NCBI RefSeq assembly: GCF_001613505.1 | Contig: NZ_BDCM01000010.1 | Coordinates: 124,001 to 188,000 of the forward strand | DNA from: Nocardia mikamii NBRC 108933 | GTDB taxonomy: Bacteria; Actinomycetota; Actinomycetes; Mycobacteriales; Mycobacteriaceae | Direction: 5' to 3' | Length of the DNA: 64,000 nucleotides | In this document: one piece after another, positions 40,636 through 49,341 of the stretch | How the letters are laid out: each line of letters begins with the position of its first letter | Position numbering within the stretch: the first letter of the stretch is position 1 | Program-made: the position numbers and the translations under genes | Notes under the pieces: generated by a model | Databases searched by the model: none | The model's input: the letters and a program-made list of their open reading frames with translations, nothing else | What the model was told of the DNA's origin: nothing

Positions 40636-42450
40636 TCAGGCCGAGGCGAGCAGCTCCTCCAGTTCGGATACCGCGGTCCGCAGTTCGTCGGCGAACCGAT
40701 ACATCTGCTCCGCTACCGCTTTCGGTGTCGCGAGGTAGATGTTCCAGCGATCCGGCAGCAGGACGTAGGCGATGCCGATGCACTTCGGGCTGGTGCAGCC
40801 GAAACCGAAGTACTCGATATTCGCCGAGGGCGCCGAACTCGTACTCAGGTAGTCGTCGCGAGTGATGATCCAGCCCGGGCTGTCGAAGAACGGCATCGGC
40901 TCGGTGGCGCCCAGTTCGGCGCCGCGCCGGCGCTGCACCCACTGCAGCTCCCACAGGTGCTGCTCCGGCGCCTCACCGCGCTGGCACTGTTTGGCCCGCT
41001 CCACATGGGCGGTCGCGGCGGCCCGGGCGGCCGCGAGCTTCGTCGCCGCATCGGCCGACGAATCGTCCATCGTGGCAACGAATTCCAGGATCTGCGGGGT
41101 GATCACACGCATGGCCTCGGTGCGGCCGTTGCGATACTGCCGGGTCGCGATCGATTCGTAGGTGGCCCCGATCATCCCCTTGCTGCGCTGATGGGCGAGC
41201 TGGTAACTCAACTGCGCGAAGGCGTCCGGCGAGATGCCGAGTTCCTTGGCGCGGCCGGTGCCGAAGTGGTCGAACGACACCGTGGTGGTGGCGTTGTCGG
41301 CGACGAACTGCGCGAATGCGGCTGCGGCCGAGGAGATCTCACCGCGCAACCGATCGTCGAGCCGGAATTCGATCGGCTCCACCGAGGGCAGTCCCTGCGG
41401 TTGCGCCCCCGACTGCGCGGCGTGCTCGGCCGCCGGGGCCTCGAGCAGCCGGTCGACGAACGACAGGATGGTGGTGCCGTCGAGCCCGCAGTGCTCGACA
41501 TTGATACCGGCGCTGCCGTCGGCGAACACGATCAGCGAGACCGCCTTGTCGAACCACCGGTTACCGCTGTCGCCGTGCAGCAGCTGATCACTGGCCGCGA
41601 GCTGATCGGCCGGGGTCACATCGTCGAGGCAGACGCAGAACAGCGCGGTTTCGATCACCTCGAGCGCCGCCGCGTTCTCCGGATCCTCGAGCAAACGGCC
41701 ACGCACACCGGCCCATTCGGCCCGCGCCATGGTGGTCAGATGCCCGGCCGAGGAGTCGACCGGCAGCTGGTCGGGCGCCGCCTTGAGCACGGCCCGCAGT
41801 CCGTCGGCGAGGTCCTCCGGGGCGTGCGGGGCACCGCCGGCGCCGATGACCTCCATCCGGAACATGGCGCCGTGGTGGAAGACCACGATGTGGCGCGCCT
41901 GCGACGGTCCGGGCCAGTCGTCGCTGTAGGGCACCCGCACGCTGTCCTGCGGGTCGCCCGGAATCCTGGTCTCGGAGAACAGGAATTTGTTCTGCGCCAT
42001 CGAAAAGTGCGCTCCGCGTTGCACGACCGGCGGGATCTCCTCCCGATCGAGCAGCAGTTTGTAGTTCACCGCGGCGGTGATCAGCGCCGCGGCGCGATCG
42101 GCCTGCTGGTCCGAGGTGGACTGCGCCAGTGGCGTGTCGTTGCGGAACAGGAAGAAGAAGTTGGCGTTGACCGCGATCCGGTCGCGACGGCCCAGATAGC
42201 GCGAGGGCCAGAACTCGTCGAGCCAGCTGCCGACGCCGGGGCTGCTGTCGAACCGCTCCAGATCGGCGTGCAGGATCCGGGCCGGACCGTCGGCGCGCAG
42301 CAGATCGGCCACCGCGCGCTCGGTATCGGCGTATTCGTCCTCCGACAGCAGCGGCCGCGACCACTGCAGGAAACGCGCACAGCTGTCGTCGAGCGTGGGC
42401 AGCGGCACGCGCGGCAGCTGATCGTCGAAGGCGAAGGTACGGTCGGTCAC
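40636..42450 (-). CDS. Choline/carnitine O-acyltransferase family protein
   Basis: 604-residue protein of the carnitine acyltransferase family, normally eukaryotic but found in some actinobacteria. The catalytic segment is NVEHCGLDGTTI with His320 and Asp324 (HxxxD). DDQLPRVPLPTLDDSCARFL at the start and SSAPSANIEYFGFGCTSPKCIGIAYVLL near the end, including the substrate-site S-T-S-like run, are typical. It should transfer an acyl group between CoA and a hydroxyl such as that of carnitine or an analogue. The GTG at 42450 overlaps the methyltransferase stop as GTGA. Third gene of the dioxygenase-methyltransferase-acyltransferase operon. Confidence 0.88.
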   Translation of the reverse strand: MTDRTFAFDDQLPRVPLPTLDDSCARFLQWSRPLLSEDEYADTERAVADLLRADGPARILHADLERFDSSPGVGSWLDEFWPSRYLGRRDRIAVNANFFFLFRNDTPLAQSTSDQQADRAAALITAAVNYKLLLDREEIPPVVQRGAHFSMAQNKFLFSETRIPGDPQDSVRVPYSDDWPGPSQARHIVVFHHGAMFRMEVIGAGGAPHAPEDLADGLRAVLKAAPDQLPVDSSAGHLTTMARAEWAGVRGRLLEDPENAAALEVIETALFCVCLDDVTPADQLAASDQLLHGDSGNRWFDKAVSLIVFADGSAGINVEHCGLDGTTILSFVDRLLEAPAAEHAAQSGAQPQGLPSVEPIEFRLDDRLRGEISSAAAAFAQFVADNATTTVSFDHFGTGRAKELGISPDAFAQLSYQLAHQRSKGMIGATYESIATRQYRNGRTEAMRVITPQILEFVATMDDSSADAATKLAAARAAATAHVERAKQCQRGEAPEQHLWELQWVQRRRGAELGATEPMPFFDSPGWIITRDDYLSTSSAPSANIEYFGFGCTSPKCIGIAYVLLPDRWNIYLATPKAVAEQMYRFADELRTAVSELEELLASA

Positions 42451-43256
42451 GGGCGGTCCTCGGGGGTCGGTGTGGATATGTACAGTTCGGCGTGCAGCCA
42501 GCCGTCGGATTCGTAGCCGGTCGGATCGATTCCGTTGGCGGTCAACGTATTCAATACCTGTTGCTGTTCGGCGGCGGAGGCGAATCGACGCTGCCGGAAG
42601 GTGCCGGGACGGCGCTCGGTCCGGTACCCCAGGGCGGCGAGTTCGCGCGCGATCGGTTCGAAGGCGTACATCCGCAGGACGAAGTGTGCCATCCACGGTA
42701 GCCGGGTGCCGTGCGCGCGGGCCACCCGTGTGAGGGTGCGGCCGGTGACGTAACCGACGCAGCCCGTGGAGATCACCAGATCCGCCGAGCCGATGATCTT
42801 GCGCTGCGCCTCGGTGGGATCGCCCGCCTCCAGATCGGCGTGGACGGTTTCGTGCAGCAGTCCGGTGGCGGCCGCGTAGTCCAACGCCGGCGCGGAGGCG
42901 TCCATGCCGATGAAGCGGATCTCGGGCAGCCGGTCGTCGGCGGCCAGGCGGGCGCGGTCGCGGGCGATGCAGGTGGCGGTATCCGCGTCACCGTAGTGCT
43001 CGGCCAGATCGGCGACGGTGGTGCCGAAGCGCAGCAGCGCCGCGTTCACCCCGTAGGAGCAGCCCAGGTCCAGGACGGTCGGCGCGGTACCGGTGTGCGC
43101 CTCGTAGTCGGCGAACAGTTCGAGGAAGGCGGGCTTCGCCAATTCCGGTATGCAGTAGTCCAATTCGGCCATCCGGCGGCAGTAGGCGCTCGGATCGGGG
43201 CGGTCGTAGATGTCGTCGAACGAAGCTTTTCCGGTGCTGTGCATCGAAACCGTCAC
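42447..43256 (-). CDS. SAM-dependent methyltransferase
   Basis: 269-residue class I methyltransferase. Motif I is VLDLGCSYG (residues 61-69), preceded by MAELDYCIPELAKPAFLELF; FIGMDASAPALDYA carries the acidic residue that binds the SAM ribose; DLVISTGCVGYV is motif IV. The substrate is not recognised. The GTG at 43256 has AGGAGGAT seven bases upstream, a near-perfect site; an ATG at 43244 is less well placed. It lies 28 bases after the dioxygenase gene and overlaps the acyltransferase gene by four bases, so the three probably act in one pathway. Confidence 0.86.
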   Translation of the reverse strand: MTVSMHSTGKASFDDIYDRPDPSAYCRRMAELDYCIPELAKPAFLELFADYEAHTGTAPTVLDLGCSYGVNAALLRFGTTVADLAEHYGDADTATCIARDRARLAADDRLPEIRFIGMDASAPALDYAAATGLLHETVHADLEAGDPTEAQRKIIGSADLVISTGCVGYVTGRTLTRVARAHGTRLPWMAHFVLRMYAFEPIARELAALGYRTERRPGTFRQRRFASAAEQQQVLNTLTANGIDPTGYESDGWLHAELYISTPTPEDRP

Positions 43257-43284
43257 GGGCGATCCTCCTGAGTCGAGCGGGTGA

Positions 43285-44208
43285 TCAGTCGAGAAGTCGG
43301 TCGCCGCGTACGGCATTGCCCGCCGCGGCCAGATGGTCCGGCAGAACCCGCCCGAACAGTTGCCGGGTGCGTTCGACCGCGCCCACGATGCCCGGGCGGT
43401 CGCTGTAGGCGAAGATCGCGCTGTGACGCTGGGTGGCGCCCTCCACCGGTGAGACTCGGTGCAGGGAGAAACGGCCCTGGAACAATTGCAGATCGCCCGG
43501 GCGCAGTGTAAGCCGCCGGATGAGCGGCTCGCCCGATCCGGTGAGCACCGCGCGTACATCGGCCAGATTCTCCGATTCCGGTGTCCGGATGCGCGGGCAG
43601 TATTCGAAGATCCCGCCCGCGTCCGGCTCCTGGGTCAGCATCGAGACCGTGAATTCGTTGGTGTCGAAATGCCACGGATGCGACATGCCGGGCGCAACCA
43701 CGTTGAGGCACAACCCCGCCAGCGGATCGGTGTATTCGTGCAATTGCGGCAGACCGAAGCATTCGGCGACCAATCGCTGGAACGCCGCACTCGTGTAGAG
43801 CACCTGGATCACCGCGGTCCGGGGAATCAGATCCCGCGCGACGAAGGCGTTTCCGCGCTCGAGCACGATCGTGGCCGGATGGTCGGGAGGCAGGTCGCTG
43901 TCGAGCGGAATGTTGTACGCGTTGACCTTCTCGACCGTGTAGTAGGCGTGCGGGGCGAGTTCGGCGCCCTCGTCGCGCAGCGTGGCCAGCAGGTCCGGGC
44001 GCACGAAGCCGGGCAGGACGGTGCAGCCGTCGGCGGCGAGGTCGTCGCGCGCCCGGCGCACCACCTCGTCCCACCGCGCGCTGCCGGGCGCGTCCAGTGG
44101 ATAGCGCTCGGTGTCGACGACGGCGGTCAGGGCCGGTCCGGCCGCCGCACCACCCACCCGTTCCGAAGGGCCTTCTCCCCCAGCCGTTTCGCCGTTCACC
44201 CGGCCCAT
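43285..44208 (-). CDS. PhyH-like Fe(II)/2-oxoglutarate dioxygenase
   Basis: About 307 residues. The facial triad is His180 and Asp182 (HPWHFDTNEF) and His250 (FSLHRVSPVEG), with Arg251 one residue further. AYYTVEKVNAYNIPLDSDLPP and NVVAPGMSHPWHFD suggest a small polar substrate. It should hydroxylate an unactivated carbon using 2-oxoglutarate and O2. The N-terminus is uncertain: the frame opens at 44298; the ATG at 44208 is chosen as closest to the conserved part, with only a weak GGTGA site; 44253 is possible. First gene of the three-gene operon, divergent from the LuxR-type regulator. Confidence 0.85.
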   Translation of the reverse strand: MGRVNGETAGGEGPSERVGGAAAGPALTAVVDTERYPLDAPGSARWDEVVRRARDDLAADGCTVLPGFVRPDLLATLRDEGAELAPHAYYTVEKVNAYNIPLDSDLPPDHPATIVLERGNAFVARDLIPRTAVIQVLYTSAAFQRLVAECFGLPQLHEYTDPLAGLCLNVVAPGMSHPWHFDTNEFTVSMLTQEPDAGGIFEYCPRIRTPESENLADVRAVLTGSGEPLIRRLTLRPGDLQLFQGRFSLHRVSPVEGATQRHSAIFAYSDRPGIVGAVERTRQLFGRVLPDHLAAAGNAVRGDRLLD

Positions 44209-44412
44209 TTCACCCACGTTGCCACAACCCCCTGTCGCCGCCATGAAGATCATTGTGACCTGCCGGACGCCATCGCACAGCAGATTCCCGGATATCATTG
44301 GGAAACCTCACAAACCCTCGAGTAACCATGTGCGCCAGCGATATTCGCGACCACAACGCCGCGACGCACCGCTGCCCGCCCGGCCGCCGCGCACGGGCGG
44401 TAGGGTCGCGAG

Positions 44413-46971
44413 ATGGCGCCACTGCGGGTGGGCACCGTCCCGACCATCTCCGACGAATTCATCGGCCGCGAACCGGAACTGGGGCGGCTGGCGACCCTGC
44501 TGTCCGGGCCCGCGCGGCTGATCACGGTGATCGGTGCGGGTGGGCTGGGCAAGACTCGCCTGGTCACCGAGGCCGTGCACCGGTTGCCCCGGACCGGCGA
44601 GCGGCGCGTGCACTGGGTGCGCCTGGCGCGTCTGGCGGCGGGGACGGACGCGGCCGGAGTGGCCGAGGAAGTGGTACGCGCGGTCGTCGATCACGACTTC
44701 TCCGGGCGGGATCCCTGGCCCGCGCTGAGCGACACCCTCGGTGCCACCGACGCACCCCCGGTGCTGGTCATGGACAACTGCGAACACGTCACCGACGGCG
44801 CGGGGCAGGTGATCGCCGAGCTGATCGAGACGGTGCCGGACCTGACGGTGCTGGCCACCAGCCGTCGCCCCCTCGGCTGGATCGACGAGCAACTCCTGCC
44901 GCTCCCGCCGTTGACGCAGCACCAGGCCGTGGAGTTGTTCCACAAGCGCGCGGCCCTGACCGGTACCGTGCTCAGCCCCGACAGCGCCGGCACGGTGGCC
45001 TCCATCTGCCGGCATCTGCACCATTACCCGCTGCACATCCGGCTCGCCGCGGCGCGGCTGCGGCGGCGCCCGCCGGCGGTGATCCTGCGCGATCTCGACG
45101 GCCGCGCCGGCGACACCCGCCTGCACTGGCCGCCCGCCACTCTGGTCGGCGCGGACACCCGGCATCGCGGAATCACCGACGTGATCGCGTGGTCGTTCGA
45201 ACTGTGCGACGCGCGCGAGCGGCTGCTGTTCGAGCGGATGTCGGTCTTCGCACCCGGATACGACGTCAATCCCGCCGACGCCGAAGCCGATTCGGGCCTC
45301 GAGGTGGGCGCCGACCTCGACGCGATCGTAGCCATCTGCGCCGGGCCCGATGACTCCGACGGTGCGGCAGCGGAGCCGAGCGCCGCGGAGGTCGAGGAAC
45401 TGCTGGAACGGCTGGCCGACCAATCGCTGGTCACCGTGCATCTGAGCGCCCGGGAGGTGCGCTATTCGCTGCTGGAGAGTTTGCGGCTGTTCGCCCGGGA
45501 GCGCCTGGCCGAACGCGATCCGCGCGAGCCGCGGCGGCTGGCGGACCGGCACCTCCGCTATTACCGCGACCGGATCACGAGTTCGGACGACGGCGACGGC
45601 CGGTTGCCGCAGTGGGCGCGCGCGTCGTGGGACAACCTGCTGATCGCGATCGACCGCAGTCTGGACTCGCCCGACGACGCGGTGGCCGGGCTGGAGATCG
45701 CGCTGGGGATGATCGCGTTGCATGTGCCCTTCTTCCGGGGTTCGTTGCGCGAATCACGGCGCCGCGCCGAGAAGACACTGGCCGCCGCCGAATCCGCGCC
45801 CGAGCCGCTGCGGATCCGCGCGATGGCCACGATCGCCTGGATCTGCCTGTGCCAGGGGCTGCCCGGCGAGGCGGAGGAGCTGCTCGACCGCTGTGTGGCG
45901 GCCGCGGTGCCCGAGCCGACGGCACGGGCACGGTTGGCCGCCGACCCCACCGCCGACGTACCGCTTCCGGCGCCGGTGGTATTCACCCTGGGCTGCCGGC
46001 TGATGCTCGTCGACCAGGATGTGCGGGCGCTGGTGCTACTCTCCCGCGCTCGCGAAATGTTCACCGCCGCAGCGGATTACGGGCACGCGGCGATCAGCGC
46101 GCTGTTCGAGGCGCTCGCCGCCGCCTTCCTCGGTACGCCCGGGCAGGCCCTCGCCGTGACCGCCCGCCACCTCGAGGCGGCGGATTCGGGTGCGGACTGG
46201 GCGAAGTCGTGGGCCGAGATCGCGCGCATCATCGCCGAAACCTTGCACGGCGACGCGCGGTGGGCCGCCGCGGCCGCGCCCGCCACCCTCGCCCGGCAGG
46301 TCGCGACCCGCGACACCTGGGGCGTGGTGTGGTCGGTCCACGCGCGGGCGTGGGCACTGGCGCGGCTGACTCTCGACGCGCCGCCTGCGGCCGCACCGCG
46401 CGCGACGGCCGAGGAGATCGCGCGACTGCTGGGCGCCGCCGCGGCGCTGCGCCACCGGCTCGGCGTCGACATCGCCCAGCTGCGGCCCTTCGTGGCGGAG
46501 ACCGACCGGGCGGCGGACGGAATCCGGCGGCTGGTGGGTCCGCGCACCTTCGACGCGGCGTATCGCGAGGGCACCGAGGTGTGCACGACGCTGCGGGAGA
46601 TCAGCCGGCTCGCCTGCGACATCGCCGTGCCGGACGAGTGCGCGGTCACACCGCACGCACCGGAATGGGATCTGCTGACCGGGGCCGAACAGGAGGTCGC
46701 CGCGCTGGCGGCGGCCGGGTGGACCAACACTGCCATCGCGGACCGGCGGGGTAGTTCGGCGCGCACGGTGGACGCCCAGATAGCGGCCGTCCTGCGGAAG
46801 CTCGCCGTCGCGTCGCGCGCCGACATCGCACCGCTGGTGCCACCCGATCGCCGCCTCGGTGCCGACCTCGCGCCGAGGCCAGGCCGGCTCCGCGCCGTAC
46901 CCGCACCGGCGAGCTCGGTGGCCCGGGTCAGCGCACGCCGGCGTGAACCAGGGCAAGCTCGTCGACGGTGA
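44413..46971 (+). CDS. STAND ATPase with C-terminal LuxR helix-turn-helix
   Basis: 852-residue regulator. The NB-ARC-like ATPase has Walker A GAGGLGKT (41-48) and VLVMDNCEHV as Walker B; the middle is helical, probably TPR-like; the C-terminus has a LuxR/GerE-type HTH (LTGAEQEVAALAAAGWTNTAIADRRGSSARTVDAQIAAVLRKL shortened here to its ends: LTGAEQEVAAL and RTVDAQIAAVLRKL). Many actinobacterial homologues control a neighbouring pathway. It is divergent from the dioxygenase operon and may control it. Its 3' end overlaps the convergent HAD gene by 44 bases. Confidence 0.88.
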   Translation: MAPLRVGTVPTISDEFIGREPELGRLATLLSGPARLITVIGAGGLGKTRLVTEAVHRLPRTGERRVHWVRLARLAAGTDAAGVAEEVVRAVVDHDFSGRDPWPALSDTLGATDAPPVLVMDNCEHVTDGAGQVIAELIETVPDLTVLATSRRPLGWIDEQLLPLPPLTQHQAVELFHKRAALTGTVLSPDSAGTVASICRHLHHYPLHIRLAAARLRRRPPAVILRDLDGRAGDTRLHWPPATLVGADTRHRGITDVIAWSFELCDARERLLFERMSVFAPGYDVNPADAEADSGLEVGADLDAIVAICAGPDDSDGAAAEPSAAEVEELLERLADQSLVTVHLSAREVRYSLLESLRLFARERLAERDPREPRRLADRHLRYYRDRITSSDDGDGRLPQWARASWDNLLIAIDRSLDSPDDAVAGLEIALGMIALHVPFFRGSLRESRRRAEKTLAAAESAPEPLRIRAMATIAWICLCQGLPGEAEELLDRCVAAAVPEPTARARLAADPTADVPLPAPVVFTLGCRLMLVDQDVRALVLLSRAREMFTAAADYGHAAISALFEALAAAFLGTPGQALAVTARHLEAADSGADWAKSWAEIARIIAETLHGDARWAAAAAPATLARQVATRDTWGVVWSVHARAWALARLTLDAPPAAAPRATAEEIARLLGAAAALRHRLGVDIAQLRPFVAETDRAADGIRRLVGPRTFDAAYREGTEVCTTLREISRLACDIAVPDECAVTPHAPEWDLLTGAEQEVAALAAAGWTNTAIADRRGSSARTVDAQIAAVLRKLAVASRADIAPLVPPDRRLGADLAPRPGRLRAVPAPASSVARVSARRREPGQARRR

Positions 46972-47593
46972 GGCCCACCAGGGATTCGCGGAATTCGAGT
47001 CCGGGCCGCGACGGGACCGCGATTTCGCACGGCACCACCAGCACCCGGCAACCAGCGGCCAGCGCGGCGGCCGAACCGGTCGGCGAATCCTCCACGGCCA
47101 CACAATCTTCCGGGGCGACACCGAGCAACCGCGCGGCACGCAGATAGGGATCGGGCGCGGGTTTGCCGCTGTCGACCTCGTCGCCGCAGACCGAGACGTC
47201 GAACATGTGACGGCCCAGCGTTTCCAGGCACAACTCGGTGATCGATCGCTTGGTGTTGGTCACCAGCCCGGCCGGCAGGCCCGCCGCCCGCAGCGTCGCC
47301 AGCGCGTCCTGCGCACCGGGCCGCCACGGAATGGGCCCGGCCATCAGTTCGGTGACCCGGCGTTCCAGCCACTGTCCCGCCGCGAGCATCGCCGCCGGGT
47401 CGAGTTCCAGGCCCAGTCCGTCGAACAGGATCCGCAGCGCGTTGCGGGCGTCGGCGCCGATCAGCGCGTGCCGGATGGCGTCGGTCATCCGGCCGCCGAG
47501 CTCCTCGGCGAGTTCACGCACGCCGATATCCCAGAGCTTCTCCGAATCCAGCAGGGTGCCGTCCATATCCCACAGCACGGCGGCCACAGTCAC
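46928..47593 (-). CDS. HAD-superfamily phosphatase
   Basis: 221-residue HAD hydrolase of the beta-phosphoglucomutase/phosphatase subfamily I. Motif I is WDMDGTLLDSE (nucleophile Asp9 and acid/base Asp11), motif II is VTNTKRS, and motif IV is VEDSPTGSAAALAAG. An alpha-helical cap lies between. Substrate unknown; such enzymes act on small phosphate esters. The GTG at 47593 follows AAGGAGAG by eight bases. It lies 25 bases after the kinase gene and may share its transcript; its end is antisense to the end of the LuxR-type gene. Confidence 0.9.
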   Translation of the reverse strand: MTVAAVLWDMDGTLLDSEKLWDIGVRELAEELGGRMTDAIRHALIGADARNALRILFDGLGLELDPAAMLAAGQWLERRVTELMAGPIPWRPGAQDALATLRAAGLPAGLVTNTKRSITELCLETLGRHMFDVSVCGDEVDSGKPAPDPYLRAARLLGVAPEDCVAVEDSPTGSAAALAAGCRVLVVPCEIAVPSRPGLEFRESLVGLTVDELALVHAGVR

Positions 47594-47618
47594 CCGGAGC
47601 TCTCCTTCCGATTCCGCG

Positions 47619-49268
47619 TCAGGTTCCCGACGCGGTGATGAGCATCCGGCCGGTGGCCGTATCCACCGTGAACCAGCGGCTCTCGGAGGTGACGGTCCCG
47701 TTCTTCAGCGTATAGGTGAGCGTCGCGACCGCCCGCCCGGGACCGCTCTGTGTCACCCCGCCGACCCGCACCGACGACACCGTCGACCAGAAATTCGAGT
47801 ATTGCGCGTAGCCGCCGGTCTGGGACTGGTACGACGGCGCCAGCTCGGCCCAGGCTCCGCTGGTGTTACCGGGCAGCATGCCGTAGTAGCCGGAGATGAA
47901 ACCCGCGACGTCGGCGGGCTGGGCCGAGCCGTAGGGAGCGCTGGTTCCGGGCGGGGCCGTCCGGGTCGCGCTCGCACCGGGCGCCGGGGCGCCACTCGGC
48001 GCCGCGCCGGGTGCGGGCTGTCCGCTGGGCACGGGGCTACCGAGCGATGCGCTGCCACCCGCGCCGTTGGCCGAGGATCCGCCGGGCGCATCCGGGGTCG
48101 CGGCGCCGGGTGGTGCGAAGGCGGTCGCCGAGGGTTGCTCCGGCGCCGAGGTGGTTCCGTTGCCCGCCGCCGTGGTGTGGTCGTCGTCGGACCCGGATGT
48201 CGCCACCAATCCGACGATCACCGCGACGACGAGAACGGCGGCAGCGGCTGCCGCCCAGATCCGCCGGTCGCGCAGCGGGCCCGGCTTCGGTTGCGGCGCG
48301 GGCGTTTTCGCGGTGGATGCGCCTGCGGCCGGGGCGGCACCGGCCGCGGCCGTGGTCTTCTCGGGCTTGGACAGCACCGTGGTCGCGCCGGCGTCGTCGA
48401 CGCCCGGGCGCGGGAGCACTTTGGTGGCCGCAGGGACCAACGCGGCCGATCGGCCGTCGGCGACGGCCTCGAGCGCCTGTTGCGCTTCCCGCATGGTGGG
48501 CCGGTCGGCACCGTCGGCGGCCAGCAGGCTCATCAGCACCGGGCCCAGCGATTCGGCGCGCTTCGGCTCGGGCACCTTGGCACTGACCACCGAATGCAGC
48601 ACCGCGAGCGGATTGTCGCCCTCACCGAACGGCGGCGCGCCCTCGACCGCGGCATACAGCGTCGACCCCAGCGCGAACACGTCGGACGACGGTTCCGGAT
48701 CCTCACCGCGCGCGATCTCCGGCGACAGATACGCCGGGGTGCCGGCCAGGAATCCGGTCGAGGTGACCGTGACGTCGCCGACGGCGCGCGAGATACCGAA
48801 GTCGGTGATCTTCACCGTCCCGTTGTCGGCGACGAGGATGTTGGCGGGCTTCACGTCCCGGTGCACGATGCCGGCGTCGTGCGCGGCCGCGAGCGCCGCG
48901 GCGACCTTCGCCCCGATCCGGGCCACTTCACGCGGTTCGAGCGGGCCTTTGTCGCGCATCAGCGCCGCCAGGCTCGGCGCGTCGACGTACTCCATCACCA
49001 GCCAGGGCTGGCCGTCCTCCTCCGCGACGTCGAAGACGGTGACCGCGTTCTGGTGGTGCAGCCGCGCCGCGATACGTCCCTCCCGCATGGCGCGCATCTT
49101 CGCTTCGAGCGCCTGCGCCTTGGTCAGTCCGGGCGCCAGCAGCAGCTGCTTGACCGCGACGGTGCGCCGCAGCCGAACGTCACTGGCGCGCCACACCACG
49201 CCCATGGCTCCGCTGCCGATGGGATCGGCCAGTCGGTACCGCCCGGCGATCAGCCGATCTGAAGTCAT
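47619..49268 (-). CDS. Membrane Ser/Thr protein kinase (Pkn type)
   Basis: 549-residue Hanks-type kinase. Gly loop GSGAMGVVWRA, Lys40 (VAVKQLL), HRDVKPANIL (136-145), DFG (156-158) and GTPAYLSPE are complete, so it should be active. One membrane helix (about 337-358) divides the kinase from an outer part made of a long Pro/Ala/Ser-rich linker and a folded C-terminal domain (ISGYYGMLPGNTSGAWAELA and onward, about 110 residues) that probably senses a ligand or cell-wall state. This NTF2-like outer domain recurs in nocardial and mycobacterial kinases. Confidence 0.94.
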   Translation of the reverse strand: MTSDRLIAGRYRLADPIGSGAMGVVWRASDVRLRRTVAVKQLLLAPGLTKAQALEAKMRAMREGRIAARLHHQNAVTVFDVAEEDGQPWLVMEYVDAPSLAALMRDKGPLEPREVARIGAKVAAALAAAHDAGIVHRDVKPANILVADNGTVKITDFGISRAVGDVTVTSTGFLAGTPAYLSPEIARGEDPEPSSDVFALGSTLYAAVEGAPPFGEGDNPLAVLHSVVSAKVPEPKRAESLGPVLMSLLAADGADRPTMREAQQALEAVADGRSAALVPAATKVLPRPGVDDAGATTVLSKPEKTTAAAGAAPAAGASTAKTPAPQPKPGPLRDRRIWAAAAAAVLVVAVIVGLVATSGSDDDHTTAAGNGTTSAPEQPSATAFAPPGAATPDAPGGSSANGAGGSASLGSPVPSGQPAPGAAPSGAPAPGASATRTAPPGTSAPYGSAQPADVAGFISGYYGMLPGNTSGAWAELAPSYQSQTGGYAQYSNFWSTVSSVRVGGVTQSGPGRAVATLTYTLKNGTVTSESRWFTVDTATGRMLITASGT

Positions 49269-49341
49269 GGTGTCGAACCCCTCCTGCGCTCACACGCCGA
49301 GCACCCCACCACTATGTGTGACGCACGGAAACGCTCAAAGT

